A DNA stretch of 45,293 nt from Cnuella takakiae (GTDB taxonomy: Bacteria; Bacteroidota; Bacteroidia; Chitinophagales; Chitinophagaceae): assembly GCF_001953305.1 (NCBI RefSeq), contig NZ_MTFE01000010.1, positions 5,094,372 through 5,139,664 on the forward strand. The letters are read 5' to 3'. Under the pieces are notes generated by a model that ran no database searches, was not told where the DNA came from, and was given only the letters and a program-made list of their open reading frames with translations. The position numbers and the translations under genes were made by a program. Shown in pieces: positions 44,020 through 45,293 of the stretch (position 1 is its first letter; each line of letters begins with the position of its first letter).

Positions 44020-44607
44020 TCAGGTTGCTTTGTGGAGGGCCGACACCTGTGTATTCAGGATGGGCGGACCGCCCGGTGTGATGTCGGCATTATCTACCGG
44101 CACGGTTTTTAATTTATAGATCACCGAGGGATGATACCGCCCTCCGAACAAGCCCCAGAGGTAGTTGGTTTGTTCGTAGTTGAGCGATACAAACTCGGCG
44201 CGGATTTCTTCGAGGCCTGCAGGAAAGTTGGCGGGCACCACGGCGTTGGTTTTCTCTACCCGCGGCTTTGTTTGAAAGTATTGCACTACGTTCTCCAGCA
44301 GGTCGAGCCCTGTAAAATCATCGATGCTTTTAGAATAGAAGGTAAAAAGGCAAACCAGGTTAAGCCAGACGGGCGGCTTCCGGTAGGTGATTTCGCTATT
44401 GACGCGGGTGTAAGGGTCCGGCGTCTTCAGCATTTTCTCCTCTTCAATGTTCACGATGGTGATGATGATCTTACTAAGATTGGCCTCGCCTTTTTCGAGA
44501 ATATTATTGAGGTTGGCAGCAACCACAAACGGACCATTCGCCCCGATCTTTTGGGCAATAAAGGCATTAAGATCGTCTTTCAAAAAATTGATCAACTGCA
44601 GAAACAT
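44020..44607 (-). CDS. eCIS cap / sheath terminator (DUF4255, Pvc16-like)
   Basis: A protein of about 195 residues from the ATG at 44607 (MFLQLINFLKDDLNAFIAQK). The segments NLNNILEKGEANLSKIIITI, VNIEEEKMLKTPDPYT and PPVWLNLVCLFTFYSKSIDD match the DUF4255/Pvc16 family, which closes the distal end of the tube and sheath. It is the first gene of the operon. The frame runs 35 codons upstream, into the leader hairpin, but that extension has no family resemblance and was excluded. Confidence 0.9.
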   Translation of the reverse strand: MFLQLINFLKDDLNAFIAQKIGANGPFVVAANLNNILEKGEANLSKIIITIVNIEEEKMLKTPDPYTRVNSEITYRKPPVWLNLVCLFTFYSKSIDDFTGLDLLENVVQYFQTKPRVEKTNAVVPANFPAGLEEIRAEFVSLNYEQTNYLWGLFGGRYHPSVIYKLKTVPVDNADITPGGPPILNTQVSALHKAT

Positions 44608-44641
44608 AATTGCGCAAAACAAATAAGCAGCCGGTGAAATA

Positions 44642-44655
44642 AAAGCCCGCAGGCT
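44642..44655. repeat. Small hairpin in the eCIS leader
   Basis: AAGCC and GGCTT pair around CGCA, 35 bases before the cap start codon. It could affect translation, but it is short and may be chance. Confidence 0.25.
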
Positions 44656-44688
44656 TATGATAGGAATGTCCTCACATGGCAACGGAAG

Positions 44689-44731
44689 CACCTGCCCTTG
44701 AAAGAAGGACAACTTCTTTCAAGGGCAGGTG
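44689..44731. repeat. Perfect 19-base hairpin in the eCIS operon leader
   Basis: CACCTGCCCTTGAAAGAAG (44689-44707) is exactly complementary to the 19 bases at 44713-44731, with loop GACAA. It lies about 82 bases before the cap start. No T-run follows on either strand, so it does not look like an intrinsic terminator. It could be a regulator site, a transcript stabiliser or the scar of an inserted element. Confidence 0.75.
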
Positions 44732-44959
44732 AAAGAATCTTCATTTGCAGGGATTAAAAAAACTGGGGGTATGATGGGTGATGAGATAAGTTGATCAAAC
44801 ATCAGGGTGTATGGAAATACAAAGCTCATTTTGTTAAGTGTATGTCCTGCACATTGGACTATCTAACTAACCTGTTATGTGATTCATCACCCACCCCTAT
44901 AAGGCTAATATATATATTAAATTTACTATTCCCAATGCCGGTCGAAAATAAATATACGC

Positions 44960-45183
44960 TTAGCGCTTACCTCAAAAATGGTTTTGAATAGGTAAGGGCT
45001 TTGCGGGATGGATTGGAAAAGTGTGTTATGGAAGGTGGTGTTTTGCTGAGTGACAGCGAATGGGCTGCGGTAAGTGATTTGCTGACAAAGTAAAAAAGGC
45101 GAAAAGATGGCAAATGCAGACCCCGGCGCAACTCCAGGGAAGTGCTGAACGGCATTATCTATATTCCCATTTCCGGGGCACCC
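44960..45183 (+). pseudogene. IS5-like (DUF4096) transposase remnant, right copy
   Basis: This is a direct repeat of the left copy at 18588. It begins TAGCGCTTACCTCAAAAATG, has an ATG at 45028, and encodes GGVLLSDSEWAAVSDLL before a stop. In another frame it continues RPRRNSREVLNGIIYIPISG and ends GAP at 45183, where a different element begins. By eye the two copies agree at roughly nine positions in ten over the shared 200 bases, including non-coding sequence before the start. Confidence 0.8.
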
Positions 45184-45293
45184 GAGAGTGTTACATAAAG
45201 TGTGTCAGTTGGGGTTTTCGTAACTTCAAAATAGACACAGTTATATGGAAAAGCAAACCTTTGACTTTGAAGCTTTCAAGAAGGAAGCAGCAA
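45184..45293 (+). mobile_element. Left end of an IS256-like element (cut by window edge)
   Basis: Homology to the IS5-like remnant stops at 45183 and the sequence changes to GAGTGTTACATAAAGTGTGTC, which looks like an IS256-family terminal inverted repeat. About 60 bases later a gene begins (45245). The other end lies outside the window, so target-site duplication cannot be seen. Confidence 0.6.
45245..45293 (+). CDS. IS256-like transposase, first 16 codons
   Basis: ATG at 45245 opens MEKQTFDFEAFKKEAA and runs off the right edge. The FDFEAFKKEA start is like that of IS256-family (mutator-type) transposases in Bacteroidetes. Too short for a firm call by itself; the terminal repeat just upstream supports it. 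Confidence 0.6.
   Translation, partial: MEKQTFDFEAFKKEAA

Larger units (their letters stand above)
44608..44959 (-). promoter_or_regulatory. Leader and probable promoter region of the eCIS operon
   Basis: About 350 bases without a gene, upstream of the first eCIS gene. The part beyond 44740 is AT-rich and is the most likely promoter site, but no clear Bacteroidetes -7 (TAnnTTTG) or -33 (TTTG) pair was found on the minus strand. The proximal part holds two hairpins, one of them perfect over 19 bases (44689-44731). A 10-base inverted repeat (TGGGTGATGA near 44776 and its complement near 44886) may be a regulator site. Confidence 0.4.

Noticed and set aside
19350-44607. Prophage or R-type pyocin
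   Set aside because: There are no capsid, portal, terminase, integrase or lysis genes, and the gene families are those of eCIS.
1-45293. CRISPR arrays and RNA genes
   Set aside because: No regularly spaced short repeats, rRNA or convincing tRNA sequences were seen on reading.

Overview
The window comes from a member of the Bacteroidota, probably Chitinophagaceae or a close relative. It carries a Bacteroides-type conjugative transposon tra module (TraE-F-G-I-J-K-L-M-N), a secreted protein with what looks like a C-terminal type IX sorting domain, a Bacteroidetes-style SSB, and a contractile injection system of the Bacteroidetes extracellular (eCIS) type. The family was judged by reading sequence only; no database search was possible.

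Region 1 (1-11214, minus strand) is a compact conjugation operon. Reading in the direction of transcription: a small membrane-anchored protein, TraE, TraF, the TraG ATPase, a lipoprotein, three related TraI-like secreted helical proteins, TraJ, TraK, TraL, TraM, TraN and a partial accessory protein that runs off the left edge. Several genes overlap by one base.

Region 2 (11250-16420) is a worn border zone. It holds a four-helix membrane protein, a Crp/Fnr regulator, an XRE-type regulator with an operator-like palindrome, a decayed DUF1016 nuclease gene containing a perfect palindrome, a secreted alpha/beta hydrolase, a frameshifted small gene and a 3'-truncated ssb.

Region 3 (16436-18028) encodes a secreted GVYG-repeat protein with an S74-type self-cleaving chaperone domain and a sorting domain.

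Region 4 (19350-44607, minus strand) is the centrepiece: a GC-rich operon of 16 genes encoding an eCIS. In transcription order: cap, an unknown 361-aa protein, sheath, two tube proteins, a small DUF5908 protein, hub adaptor (CIS_tube), VgrG-like spike, PAAR tip, gp25 baseplate, two large baseplate wedge proteins, an unknown 1286-aa protein in the slot used by the fibre in Afp/PVC, tape measure, a 1592-aa effector, and the AAA+ ATPase. The order follows the PVC scheme except that the cap comes first, the tip precedes gp25 and the effector sits inside the operon. The effector combines a DUF4157 eCIS-core metalloprotease-like domain, a CHAP-like cysteine hydrolase domain, a long helical body and a C-terminal nuclease-like region. 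No T6SS membrane-complex, capsid, terminase or lysis genes are present, which favours an eCIS over a T6SS, prophage or pyocin.

The eCIS is bracketed by two directly repeated, degenerate IS5-like transposase remnants (18588-18930 and 44960-45183). The right one is cut by the start of an IS256-like element at the window edge. This, with the change of base composition, suggests that the locus arrived or moved by recombination.
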